In this document: positions 19,867 through 31,900 of the stretch, piece after piece
How positions within the stretch are numbered: position 1 is the stretch's first letter
Layout: every line of letters starts with the position of its first letter
Origin: Denticeps clupeoides
Taxonomy: Eukaryota; Chordata; Actinopteri; Clupeiformes; Denticipitidae
DNA length: 64,000 bases
Assembly (NCBI RefSeq): GCF_900700375.1
Contig: NC_041707.1
Coordinates: forward strand, 12,182,046-12,246,045
Reading direction: 5' to 3'
Notes under the pieces: generated by a model
Told to the model about the DNA's origin: nothing
The model's database searches: none
The model's input: the letters and a program-made list of their open reading frames with translations, nothing else
Position numbers and translations under genes: made by a program

Positions 19867-22800
19867 TTAGGTCATGACAAGGCCTCGTCTTGCCCCAAGC
19901 ATCTTCTCTTTCTTCTGCTTCCTGTCCTCAGTGTGTTTCACACGCCGAGCCTCTCTACAGTTATTAAAAAAAAACGTTGGTGTTTGAAAATAATATATAC
20001 TACATACATTAAAACATGCAGGTGGTGCTGATCACTTTTGACCATATACTGTAATTAATTGTTAAATGACACAGTCGGGGTGAAGATGAACAAAACACAA
20101 TATACTCCCAGATAACAGGCAGGTAGACACTCACCACTCATTTATTTTAAAACTGACCTGGTTTGCACTTGATGTTGTTTGTAGTTCTTCTGGACAGAAG
20201 GCACTGCCTCAGTCTTGTTGAGGTTGGTGGCTTCCTTAGGTGCGATAAATGGCTTCAGCTTTCCTAGAAGAACATGGATGTGATAAACGGTGTAAGAATA
20301 AACAAACAAATCAACTTGCAACAAAATTCTGAAAATCACCTTTATGTGGTTTGTAGGTAAGAGGGCGTGACAGACTGGCCTTCAGGTCAAAGTTATTCTT
20401 CCTGTTTGTTGCGGGACTGTTTGACACACTTGTGTTTCCTCTGAACACAAATGGTGTGAGGCCTTTATCAAAAACAAGACATTAAATTTGAGAGGGCATT
20501 TAAGCAACTTTGAGTTTAACAGTTAGAACGGTAAACACAACACCTGTGGTTTACCTGGTGTCTTGCTGGTGACACCTCCTGATTTGGTGACTGCAGTTTT
20601 TGTGATTGACTTGTTTCCTGGAGTTGACGTGTGGTTAATGTGAAGGGACATGCGAGCCGGAGTTTTCACCAAGGAATGCTTGTGCTCATTGTCCTGTGTG
20701 GCTTGAGAAAACCTGGGAAATTCAGTACTAATGAATAGCAAAATAATGCGACTGGTAATGTACGTTTTGATTTTACAATGAAATATATATTTTTTTGCGT
20801 TTATATAGGTCTTAGTAGTCCCTAATATGGTATCTGATGTCTCTTTCCGAAATTCAGCCTTGGTGCAGCCACTTCTAGCCAGTTCAACATTTCCCCAGGA
20901 TGTACAGTTCCGTTGTATCGCTTTAAATGCTAATGAGGAGGAGAGCGGCCTATAGGAGTGCAGAAATGACGCCTCAACACTTCCTGTTTTCCCCAAACAA
21001 AAATAAAATCAACCCACTGGTTCTACAACGTCTCACGTGACAACACACAAAAACATTTGTGCTCTGCAATGCTTTTTCAAAATAAACACACTTTCAATCC
21101 ATGACTGTCGGTGGAGTTGCTTTTTTAGGGGAGGAGCAGGAAATTCTCTGGGTGGACAATGCATGAGAAAGGGGAGGTAACCTTTCCAGATCAAACCATC
21201 TGAGCTGCCGCTCTCCAAAACTCAAAGCAGAATGAGCAAAGCACTCTTTACACCTGTCGCCATTTCAAGCCACTTCAGGACCATAGACAGGCTAGGGGAA
21301 CTCGTATTAATGTTAAATAATAAATCAAGGGGGAACCTTTAAGATATTAATCATAATAAGATAAAAGCACTCAGCATTCAAGAAGAATGGAACATTCTTT
21401 TGACCAAGTACTCGTTTCAGTAAGAAACAGTATAAAGTTGGTTTGGACCTCTCAGCATGCAAGTTCCTGTGTGGATCGCTGAATGACACGAACCTGACAT
21501 TGATCCTGTTGGTGGTTAGGACAAAGGGCTTAAAAGCTGCATTCTCCTCAGCTGCACATTTGCTGTTTGAGGACTGAGTGGGCCTGCGCTTTTCAGCAGC
21601 TCCCCCCTTGTTCTGCACACTGGGGCTGAACAGGGAGGTTCGGCTCGGGTTTGGCTTCTGTGGAGAATATTTACTGAAAGGTTTATACATTGCACGAATT
21701 ATCAATGCTCCCTCCGTTAAAGGAAGAAATGGAGGGAGCATCGATAATCTTACTTTACTCACACCACATTTAACATGAGTAACTATCGCATCAGTCAGAC
21801 AATAACCATGAGTATAAAATGCATGAAGCTGTACTTACTGATGGAGCTTTTTTTTCCACTGCAGTGGTCTTTGAGAGGGACTAAGTGGAGAAACACTTTA
21901 AACACCATGACACAGAATTGACAAAACTACCTTTGTGTTGTTTCTCTATTACACAAATTCAACAATGTTAAACAAGAACACACAATTCCATGGTGTGAAA
22001 GCCCTAGAGTCTTTAGTATCTCTGGGATTGTGTTGATTACCTTCAGCTCCTTCACAGAGTTCCTGAACACTTCCATCTGCGTGTTCTTTCTATGAAGATA
22101 TGAATCAATGGACTCCATTTTGTTAAAATGAGCCTCGTGCAGTTTCTTGAAATCTACAATATGAACACAACCAGATTAGGAGACAATTAATACTGTTGTA
22201 TGCAACATTTATGTGGAAAGTTCTCCACAAGCAATTTTGTCAAAACACAGTAACCTCTTACTTGGTGTAGTTGGCCTCAAGGCAGGCCTGTTTTTCAGGA
22301 GTCCTTCATGACGAGGAATTTTCCCAGTATTTCGGGCCAACTTTGGGATTTCTTCTGCAAATGGTACATTAGAAGTGTGTCAATCTGGACCTTACATGTG
22401 AAAATTTGTTTCTCAATTCTGCAGCCCCTGATGTCACCATAGTATAAAACACTTAAAATGATCAAAAATGTCATGGTAATCTGTTGAACAGGTACCTTTT
22501 TCAATATCGGCACTCTTTTCTTCCTGTTCTGGTTGTGTCTTAGTTTGCACCTCCTCAGGTTCAGCTGCTACCGGTGTATCTGATGGGTCACTCAAAGAAA
22601 CCTTTCTCCTCTTGGAGCGTCTCTGCCCCTCATCTTCACTCTGTTTAATTAAATAATAAATAATAATATAAAAAATTCTGCACCACATTCTAAAAGCCCA
22701 AGCAGAAATTTGGATTGTCTTGACATAGGACTGCATGATTAATCAAATTTTAATCATGTTTCAGTTAAAATAATGAATAATCGTGATTAAAACATTTATA

Positions 22801-23861
22801 AATATAATCATTTTGGCCACAATCATGCAGTCCTCCCTTGACATGACATTTAAAATGTTACCGAACCTGAACAGGACTTGTAGGCTGTTGGGACTGGAAG
22901 GTTTCATGCTGCCTTCTTTTAACCCGCTGCCCTTTACCACGACGTTTGGAGACAAATGAGTCTGGTTTCTGAGCAAACTGCTCCTGGACAGAATCATCAC
23001 GGTTGGTAGCCACAATAGTAACCTGGTTTCCCTGAAAACATTTCCAAATTAACCACATGCTCTCTTCAAATAATAATCCATGAACTGAAATAAATATATA
23101 TGCACACACACACACACACACACACAAATATATAGAACTCACATTTTGGGACTGGTTCTCCTGCTCCTGATAGTGCTGCTTCAGGGCCTTCAGCAGCTTA
23201 TCCGCCTGGACATGGGTAATTAAGAGCAAATATGAATAAGAAAAATAAATGACCACAAGTCTTTGCATCACCACCAGTCACGACTTCACAACCACGGGTC
23301 ATGTGTCGAGCACTTTAAAATGTAGACACCAGACACACTATGAAGTAATAACAAGGGCGAAAGTTACACCAAATTGGACATGGCACTGGTATAGTTTGAA
23401 TGCTTGTATGTGACTTTGGTAGAAAACCTCTTCCGAGATTCAGCTTTTCTTTACCCAAAACCACAGTAGCCTCTGAAATGGCCGAATAAGTCGCTTTTCA
23501 ACAGTTAATTATGATGCATTGGAGAGGATCGAAGAGAGGAGAAGACGTGCTTTTAAGGAATTGGTGCTTATGGGACAAAGGAACCGGGGCATCAATTCGG
23601 CTCCGCGTAAAGTAAAGGACGCTTTAAACAAATTCCATATTTCATAAAGTAGTGAGTGCAGAGACTTAATTCACATACACAGCCTGGCTTAGCAGAGCTA
23701 CCATAGCTAAGACGAGCCAAATCGTTGCACAATGTTGCCCATGGTCAGCCTCCTCGCCGCGAAAATCCCAGAAAAGTACAACTAACCTTCAAATTGGCTT
23801 TGAGTCCCGCCTCCTTTGCAAGTCGCCGCAACTCAGCGTACTTCATACCATCCAAATCCAT
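19867..23861 (-). CDS. nusap1: Nucleolar and spindle-associated protein 1
   Basis: NUSAP1 binds and bundles microtubules near chromosomes in mitosis and resides in nucleoli in interphase (family knowledge). Twelve coding exons: 23861-23787, 23205-23143, 23031-22867, 22640-22496, 22354-22262, 22153-22041, 21880-21839, 21657-21494, 20712-20555, 20462-20340, 20263-20158, 19954-19867. Phases close to 444 residues (human 441). Residues 1-45 form a SAP DNA-binding motif ([20 protein letters not shown], then [17 protein letters not shown]). A basic nuclear-localisation-like stretch [12 protein letters not shown] is in exon 4. The C-terminal half is Lys/Arg/Ser/Pro-rich with TPF-type repeats (GLTPFVFRG-like and NAAFKPFV), and ends in a charged helix ([18 protein letters not shown]) typical of the microtubule-binding tail. 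It is divergent from oip5. One intron carries a 110-bp hAT-type insertion and another a larger dispersed repeat. Confidence 0.95.
20775..21345 (+). mobile_element. Dispersed inverted-repeat element, copy 3
   Basis: Same orientation as 1138-1518, longer inside (about 570 bp against 380). Shares CCAGGATGTACAGTT, CATCTGAGCTGCCGCT and the AACCTTTAA end. In the nusap1 intron between the 21657-21494 and 20712-20555 exons. Confidence 0.7.
22727..22836. mobile_element. 110-bp hAT-type MITE with exact 8-bp duplication
   Basis: Inverted ends GGACTGCATGATT and AATCATGCAGTCC enclose AT-rich DNA. CTTGACAT stands immediately before (22719-22726) and after (22837-22844), an exact 8-bp target duplication. 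Ends resemble those of the 1.4-kb hAT element at 1547. In a nusap1 intron. Confidence 0.85.
23104..23127. repeat. (CA)n microsatellite
   Basis: CA repeat just downstream of the nusap1 exon-2 donor (23143 exon edge). Confidence 0.9.
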
Positions 23862-24349
<488 letters not shown>

Positions 24350-26384
24350 ATGTCTCTGCACAGACGTGATAAAATGTCCTACAGAAGCTCCAACAAGACG
24401 TACGTTCTAGGCGACAGCACTCTCTCACAAGCCAGCTTCATCGAGGACAAACTGAAGAGCGTAAACGGAGCCGCGGGGGCGAGACGGAGCGACTATAAAA
24501 GCACCTCGGTGTTGCTGTGCGCCAAGTGCAGCACGGTCCTGGGCGACTCTCTCGGCGTGTGTGGCGCAGACAGCGGGGTGGATGTGAAGGCCATCATCTG
24601 CTCAAGTAAGCCGACGGCAACGTCATTTAAAAAAAAAAAGCGATCAGTTTCATAATTCCTCTCATTTATGTTGACAATCTAATTTAGACCGAAGATTTCA
24701 GTATGAACTCGAAGCACTTGAATTTGATAAAAAGCCTTTACAGTTTCACTCATTTTCTGCAGAAGACATGCCAGTGCAGCTCAGCTCTCTACAGAAGATC
24801 CAGAACAAAATCCTTCTGCGGTGCACAACAAAAATACAAGACAGATAGTTTGCAACCTTTACATTTACAGCATTTCTCAGACGCCCTTAACCAGAGCGAC
24901 TTACAATCAGTAGTTACAGGGACAGTCCCCCTGGAGCAACTTAGGGTTAAGTGTCTTGCTCAGGGACACAATGGTAGTAAGTGGGATTTGAACCCGGGTC
25001 TTCTGGTTCATAGGCGAGTGTGTTACCCACTAGGCCACTACCACCACCTTTACAAACAGCAAGAAAATCTAACCAGGAAATATGATATGATGAGCAGAAC
25101 GATGAAGATCCCAGTTGAAAACTAGTAGAGTAGAACTAAAAATGGCCTGCAGAGTGAATGTCATTGGGTTTTGCAATCTGCAGTGAATGTTTGTTGTTTG
25201 AAATGTTGTGGCTTGTGCAGAGGTTACCGAGGACGTGCTGGTACAGAACGAGCTGAAGATCTCCCTCGAGGGTCCGCTGGCTGCCTGGTAAGTGTGAGAA
25301 GACTTGGACGTAGCAGGCCTGTTGATAGTGCTGATGTGCTGGTCTGTTTCAGTGCCTACAACAGCCTGTGCTGCTCTACGTGCCACCGGCAGGTCGGGGT
25401 GAGGCTGCAGTCAACACCACCGCACCTCTCTGCTCTACGAAGTCTCTTTATCTTACACAAAGACAGCATGAACTGGTGAGGATCAGCAGTTAATTCACAC
25501 TATTTAGCAAAGTATGCAGCTTTATTTATGCAGTACAGGCCAAAAGTTTGGACACACCTTCTTGTACAAAGTGTTTTCTTTATTTTCATGACCGTTTACA
25601 TTGGTAGATTCTCACTGAAAGCATCAAAACTATGAATGAACACATGTGTTATGTACTTAACAAAACAAGTTAAATAACTGAAAACATGTTTTATATTCTA
25701 GTTTCTTTGCTCTGATTACTGCTTTGCACTCTTGGCATTCTCTCGATGAGCTTCAAGAGATCATCACCTGAAATGCTTTTCCAACAGTCTTGAAGGAGTT
25801 CCCAGAGGTGTTTAGCACTTGTTGGCCCCTTTGCCTTCACTCTGCGGTCCAGCTCACCCCAAACCATCTCGATTGGGTCCAGGTCCGGTGACTGTGGAGT
25901 CCAGGTCTCCACTTTTTGTTAAGTACATAACTCCACACGTGTTCATTCATAGTTTTGATGCCTTCAGTGAGAATCTACCAATGTAAATAGTCATGAAAAT
26001 AAAAAACACATTGACTGAGAAGGTGTGTCCAAACGTTTGGCCTGGGTTGTATATGTTATTGTTAATTTGGTCTAAACTGGAATTAAGTAGTACAGAAAAT
26101 CCATATTATATATTTGTTTTATCTAGCTACATGCTGAAGTCCGGTACTGTGGTGAGTGCTGCTTCTGTCAGTTTTGAACAAAGGACTTTCGGCAAGAGAC
26201 TGGTTAAGGTAAAAGGACATGGTTGTGGATGACTGGAATTTTAGTTTATTATTCCCATTAATTCCTATTTCCTGTGTCCCATTTATGTTCACAGCTCAAA
26301 CAGGAACTGGACACTCAGATGAACAAACTGATTCATTTGAAGGAGACTCTGGTTGAGCTGAGAACCAATAAAATGGATTTGTAA
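24350..26384 (+). CDS. oip5: Opa-interacting protein 5 / Mis18-beta
   Basis: OIP5 (Mis18-beta) pairs with Mis18-alpha and Mis18BP1 to license centromeres for CENP-A loading by HJURP after mitosis (family knowledge). Exons: 24350-24605, 25221-25287, 25353-25475, 26127-26208, 26295-26384; phases close to 205 residues (human 229). The Mis18/yippee-like fold is visible with its two zinc-binding CxxC motifs: [12 protein letters not shown] near residue 50 and [13 protein letters not shown] near residue 115. [19 protein letters not shown] follows, and the C-terminus ([20 protein letters not shown]) is a short coiled coil used for oligomer contacts in the family. A second Met (24374) could also serve as start. 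Intron 1 holds a SINE and intron 3 a Tc1-like element. It is divergent from nusap1 and convergent with cyrano. Confidence 0.95.
24857..25053 (-). mobile_element. tRNA-derived SINE, family B
   Basis: Minus strand reads a tRNA-like head (GCCTAGTGGGTAACACACTC A-box; GGGTTCAAATCCC B-box), then CTTAACCCTAAGTTGCTCCA and the end CAGACGCCCTT complement. Well preserved. In oip5 intron 1. Resembles the teleost V-SINE type; exact family name uncertain. Confidence 0.88.
25532..26052 (-). mobile_element. Internally deleted Tc1-like transposon
   Basis: Ends CAGTACAGGCCAAAAGTTTG and CAAACGTTTGGCCTGGGTTG are inverted repeats. Inside, minus-strand 25912-25691 keeps only the transposase C-terminus ([20 protein letters not shown], with the final acidic Glu of the DDE core nearby). 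About 520 bp where a full copy is about 1.5 kb. In oip5 intron 3; same family as 16961-17130. Confidence 0.88.
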
Positions 26385-26496
26385 ACTGATTTTAAAAACT
26401 CTTTCTTGTTTCAAAGTTAATTGTAAAAAATGTGCACTTTGTTCTTTTTTGTTGTTGTGTATAGCTCTTATGCATAGCTCTTTGCTGAGCTTTTTG

Positions 26497-26502
26497 AATA
26501 AA
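26497..26502 (+). terminator. oip5: oip5 polyadenylation signal
   Basis: AATAAA 113 bp after the oip5 stop codon; cleavage is expected near 26520, about 50 bp short of the expected end of cyrano on the other strand. Confidence 0.7.
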
Positions 26503-26589
26503 ATCCTTGTTTGTGGTTCTATAACTTGACTGCAGCTTCAGTGGGTATTTTACTTACATAAAATTGTAATATAAACTTCAAATGAAATA

Positions 26590-26595
26590 TTTATT
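26590..26595 (-). terminator. oip5-as1: Candidate cyrano polyadenylation signal
   Basis: TTTATT on plus (AATAAA on minus) is the first signal facing oip5 in the tail-to-tail gap, giving a predicted lncRNA end at about 26570. Inferred from motif and position. Confidence 0.5.
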
Positions 26596-28972
26596 GAAAA
26601 TATCAATCATCGTTGATCTTTTGAAAAATCTTGGACAAAAGTGAAGCCAGCGCAAGTTTAGCACTCCTGTATACCGGCCTGTTTTCTGTACAATGAAATG
26701 AGCCTTGATATGCTGACTTTGCATCAGCCTTTGTTTTGGGATGGGTTCTGGCAGTCCTTCTTAGGAATAAGCAGTTATTAAGAGAGTGAGTTAAAAAAAT
26801 CACCAGACGTGTGGATGATTGGCACCATGCTTTGTTTATTATTGCTACATATGATGCATTTTTTTGTAATGTCACAAAAATTAAAGAGGCTTTTCTTAGC
26901 ATGCTTAACACCCCTTTTTAAGTGCATAGTTTGACCCAGACCTACAGTCTTCTCGTTCAATGGTTAACAAAACGTTCACTAACACACTTGGTTATACTTT
27001 GTCTTCCTTGATCAGTTAGTAAAAGAAAGTTTCTATTTACTGTATTTAGTGATAAAAGAAATGTGACCTTGCAATAAGCATTTGGCTTGTTTTTTCCCCC
27101 AAATAATCTATACCAGGGAATCACTTTTGTGCTCTACAAAATTTAGGAAACATGATTATTTTTTATATTTTGATTTCAGGGATTTTGTGCTTATTGCAGT
27201 GTCAAATATACACATGTATATCTCACACATCTTAAGAGATTACAGTGCATCCTGGAAATAAGAATACAGTCTTAATTTTTCCTTGTCCCAATTATGCCAA
27301 AACCGGTATTAACATCAGATACAAAGTCCTTAATCTTTAAAAAAAAAAAAAAAAAAAAGAACCACAACATTAATTTGTAATAATTTCCACATTTTGACAT
27401 TGTCTTATTTTAACAGAACATCATTATTGCATGCAGTTATAAACATTTCTTTAGTTGTTCCGTCATGCACACACTACTTCCACGGCATTCATATTTGACA
27501 AACTATTCAGACAAACATTTTCACTACACCATGTCCGTATTTTAGTGTAGAGGTTGCTTTCGCAGTGTTATGCTCCTGTTAACATGGTGTGGTTTACACA
27601 GTACTGTACGGATGAGAAAAGTCACATGCTTATTGTCTTTAAGCAGCTTCTTTTCTTTTTTTTTCCTTTTAGCAAAATCTGTGTTTTCACCTGGGTCTAT
27701 TCCCCTCTGCCTCTACCGAGATAGGGAGAGCCGCTGTTGCTATGCCAACGGTGGACCTACATCTTAGCGTGCCCAGAAAGGAATATATTAACCATTATAC
27801 AGCTTCTATTGCTTTCACTTACGATAAATGTATATACTTCTGTGGATGTGATTATGACACTATACAATGATAATAATATGCAGACATGCTGGAATGAATG
27901 GTACCTCCCCTCACATACTCGCATCGGCTCTTTCTTTCCATCGCCACTTGTTAAAACTAATTTCTTTTGGCGCTTGTGATTTCAGTTCAGTTCAGTCTGG
28001 TAGTGTTATATATCGAGTACAACATAAAACGATCCCATTCTTTCCCAGAAAAAAACACGGACCAGAGCCAGAAGTATTCTATCCGTTTCCATTCCACAAA
28101 GTCTACTAAATTACGTTCATGCATAACACTGTTATTGCTGCTATGTCTACTTTAATACATGTTAAGGCTTACACTGCATTTAGTCTATTTTTTTTTGTCC
28201 CCCATAAGGATACTTTTGCATTCCAATCCTTGAGGTATTTATCTACATTACAATATTCTGATATTTAAATGAGCATCTAATATCTCATAGCTTCTAACCT
28301 AAAAATTTATCTATGTTAATTTCTAAGCTATTTTAAGCTACCTACCACACTACATTACAAACCAAGGACTGAACCCCATCCAGTCTGAGACGCATCTACC
28401 CAGCTCACCTAATTTACGGCTGTGCTCATGTTGATGAGTGACTGACGTTTTATGACTAATTTCAACAGAACTCAAACTATGACCACCATAAAAGTTGACA
28501 AATTAAATATTTCATGATTTTATAGTTTTCAAAAAGGAAAATAACTAGAGCTAACAGAATTATTTGTGCTAACAGAACACCCAACTGCCCTTCCAAAACC
28601 TTGGATTCAGATTGACGGCACAGGAACTGAACCTGCACATGCATGGTTAAATGGTAAAAAAAAAAAAAATGAAATAAATAAGAGAATACGGATTGAAGTC
28701 TGGTGGATTAATAACATGGACCTCTTCCAAATCACACATTAACCTTCTGCCAAGTATTGGGGAGTCACCAGTGTCAAATTGTGTCTCAGACTGACCAATG
28801 CTACATCCCAGTTGGTTTTTCAGGTGGCCTAAATGATAAAAAAAAACTACATAAGGTAAATTCCTACAACTGTGTTGCACCACGAGCATCACTACCTCGC
28901 ATGCATGGCCACGTATAAATGTTAGCACTAAAAGCTCGCTACTTTAAGCGTATGGTACTATACATCTCTTAA

Positions 28973-28998
28973 TGGAAGACATTGGTGATTTTGTTGTT
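28973..28998 (-). promoter_or_regulatory. oip5-as1: Extensively paired miR-7 site in cyrano
   Basis: Read on the plus strand, 28973-28980 equals miR-7 nucleotides 1-8 (TGGAAGAC) and 28986-28998 equals its 3' part (TGATTTTGTTGTT); only the middle differs (ATTGG for TAG). The minus-strand RNA therefore pairs with miR-7 through seed and whole 3' half around a small central bulge. That architecture is the one that causes miRNA decay rather than target slicing. Confidence 0.93.
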
Positions 28999-30465
28999 TT
29001 TCAAACAACTTGTCACTTGTTTACAATATACATATTTATATCAAAACAGGACGGCTAGGGAAGAAAACCATATTGCACAACTCCCACATTCAGGGTGGAC
29101 TCTGGACAACAGGTCACCCCGGATGCAACTTTTCCCTTCAACTGTGTACATGCTCCTCACTCCCCTGGACTCATTTCCTCTGCGGTTGTGCTGAGGCGGC
29201 GCCAATCCGTAATTTGGCATGAGTCACATACAGACTGGCCTTCTTTCATCTCGCTCATGGGATTAAATAAAATGGGGAGAAAATAGTGCCACTTACGATT
29301 TAATTTATTCAGAAAGTTTTGCTGGAACAAATTAAACTCCTGGCATCATTTTAGCCTATAAACACCTACAGGCTTTGGCATTCATGAGGTGGAAATGGTG
29401 TCACCATACAAATGAATAAATGATGTGAGAGCAATGATGTGAAATGATCAAAAGCAATCCATGTGCACTCTGTACCAGACCAAAATCATGGTTTTGTAGC
29501 ATTTTTCCATGGGATTATGGGCTTCTACCTGATGAACAATGCAACTAAAGTGGCTAATGTAGTCAGTGAGGTAGTGATATATTTTGTAACTTCATTCCTC
29601 TTCCATTTCAGCAAACAGATTAATGCATGTTATACTGTAGGAAGTTCAAGGAGGAAGTCAAACTACATATTCGTAGCTACATATTTAAAACCGATCTTGT
29701 TATTGTAGATAAATGTATTGGCATTTCATTGCTACATATTTGAATTCAATTGTGGTATTTCAATTCAATGTACCTGGACAAATGCATTTCACTCATGCAA
29801 CAAAAACAGGTTCTTATATTTAAACTGTAATATTTTTGTGAATATTGGCCAAAATGCTCTGCAGCAGCAAATCACAATTTAGGGGTTATGAACAACTGCA
29901 CATATTTGGCATTGGGCTACAAAATGCATGACTCAGAATAAAGTTGCTTCATAATGTCCAATACATTATTATTTAGATCAATTAGTTTAGCAGAATTAAG
30001 AGAATTTTGCCTGTACAATGGTTACCATTCCCCCTAAACTCACAGTTTAGCGTCAGTCTTATTTGGAATAATGACACGTAGAGGAGCCTTTGCGTTCTCG
30101 GAAACTCTCCTTGTTTCTTCCATGTTCTGGGGAGCTTTTGATGGGCATGGCACCAATTCCAATGCAACTGCACAAGAGAGAACATTTAACATTCTGCATC
30201 AATACCAATGGCATGTACAAGTTTAACCACTATATGCAATTTATAATTACTCACCCCTTTTGTCTTCCTGAAATGTTGTCGCCTTAAAAAATGTCGAAGA
30301 TGAGTTCAAAGCTTGTCTTGAAGCAAAAAACAAGGCATCGAGGTTCTGAAAATTAAATGAATGAATATTAATGACCCTTAAATAACAAATATCTAGTGAA
30401 CGTGGATTCACGTGTTAAATCACGGGCGCATAACAGATCATCAGGCGGCTCTGATCACGTCTTAC

Positions 30466-30950
30466 TCAAATGAAGGTAATATCATTTTTATATGTATTTT
30501 GCACATTCGTTTTCCTTCAACCTAAGCCGACGTTGGTAAACCACCATGCTCATCCACGGTGCGCCCACAGTTAAATACGCCCGCAATGCGAAGCGAATTC
30601 AACCCCCCCCCAAAAAAAAATAAAATCTCGTAGGTAAACAAAGAGCCGCGGCGACCCGGTCAGCGTAACATGCAGGCGTTTTAAAACGACGCTACATACA
30701 CACCGCTACAGTTTATAACCGCTTATCGACTGCATCCCGACTGCGACTTCGCTCCGTCCTGCGACAGCGGCCGACGGAGGCTTTGCGGGCCAGGCTCCGC
30801 GCTCCGCGCCCCGCCTGACCCGCGAGCTGTGGCTACGCCATGTCGGCCCTGCGCTGCGCTCCCGCGCTTCCGCCCCAACACGCCTTATGTAGCGGGCCTG
30901 TCCTCTTCGCGCTCATTGGCCCAGACGGTGTGTCAATCAAAAGCGTATGC
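30466..30950 (-). promoter_or_regulatory. oip5-as1: CpG-rich promoter and first exon of cyrano
   Basis: 30540-30950 is the GC- and CpG-richest stretch between oip5 and chp1, in otherwise AT-rich DNA. A minus-strand donor at 30466 (TTGA/GTAAGA) is a plausible end of exon 1. No chp1 coding lies here, and the chp1 3' UTR appears to end near 31735, so this CpG patch is best explained as the cyrano promoter. Confidence 0.6.
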
Positions 30951-31755
30951 CCGCCCCAGTGACATGAAATCTAGATCTGCGGTTGACATTCATGCTAGTC
31001 AGACAAAAAAAGTGTCAAATACATACTGGATATCTGAGGGAAATGTTTGGACAATAATTTAATTTAAGATTCCAATGGGGGCGAGGTGTCAAAATTCATA
31101 TTTTATTATTTTATCTAAATTCTGTTTCATGGAATTTGTTCCTTTGAGATAAAACTTGCTGTTCTTGACTCTCTGAAACAAATGTTACAAGCAGAACCAT
31201 TATGCACATCGTTAACTGTTTCCTATCTTCCCAAAAACTGATGACCATGAATGACTGTGGCAATAAAAACGTTTATCAAATAATAATGAGGAGTTTGAAA
31301 GGATTAATGGCAAATGCTTTATATATATGCAACACTTGCTTCTTAGATATTCCATATACTTCATGGAAATCAAACAGTATTTCTAAATCATAAAATTGGT
31401 ATTTCACATTGGGTAATCTCAGTGGATTATTTAATTGCACTTTTATCTCCTGAGTAAATTGAGAAAACAAAGACAGGTATGGAGTACAGACACAAGAGGG
31501 CAGAGCTCACTTTACCCATTTACCCAATTTGTGCAGGGAGAAAAAAGCTGGGTTGACCCAAATTATATTGCTAAAAGCAATAAAATAAATAAATAAAAAC
31601 ACTTCAACTGTAATATTTGCACCCACACAGAGGAAAATCTGCTGTAATTAAGATCATCTGAAAAAGAAAAACAATCATTTTCAGAAAACTGTTGGCTGAA
31701 TAATAAATATGAATCAGTGAAAAAATAAAAGACTCAATACTTGCATGGCACTTAT

Positions 31756-31761
31756 TTTATT
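31756..31761 (-). terminator. chp1: Candidate chp1 polyadenylation signal
   Basis: TTTATT on plus (AATAAA on minus), 1.3 kb beyond the chp1 stop. The intervening 31762-33046 has no gene of its own and is taken as chp1 3' UTR; it contains a (TA)n tract and A-runs. Confidence 0.4.
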
Positions 31762-31844
31762 TGAATCAAAAACAAACAAAAAAAAAATCTGTATGTTTGT
31801 GTGCACATTGTTTCTTTACATCACTCAGGTAACAGATGATTAAA

Positions 31845-31852
<8 letters not shown>

Positions 31853-31898
<46 letters not shown>
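31853..31898. repeat. (TA)n microsatellite
   Basis: About 22 uninterrupted TA units within the presumed chp1 3' UTR. Confidence 0.95.

Positions 31899-31900
<2 letters not shown>

Larger units (their letters stand above)
26570..30750 (-). ncRNA. oip5-as1: cyrano (oip5-as1) long noncoding RNA
   Basis: Cyrano is a conserved vertebrate lncRNA that triggers target-directed degradation of miR-7 (established). Support here: it lies between oip5 and chp1, tail to tail with oip5 as in human; no conserved ORF; and the diagnostic miR-7 site on the minus strand at 28998-28973. Likely structure from splice motifs: exon 1 from a CpG-rich promoter (start near 30730-30780) to the donor at 30466 (GTAAGA); exon 2 at 30345-30255 with CAG acceptor and GTGAGT donor; terminal exon from the acceptor at 30167 (strong pyrimidine tract, CAG) to about 26570, roughly 3.6 kb. 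A GTGAGT at 30043-30038 could instead end a small internal exon 30167-30044. The transcript region is AT-rich and free of recognisable transposons, unlike the flanking introns. Exact ends need transcript data. Confidence 0.85.

Noticed and set aside
22434-22736. 100-codon minus-strand frame read as one protein
   Set aside because: It is nusap1 exon 4 plus intron read-through; only 22640-22496 is exonic.
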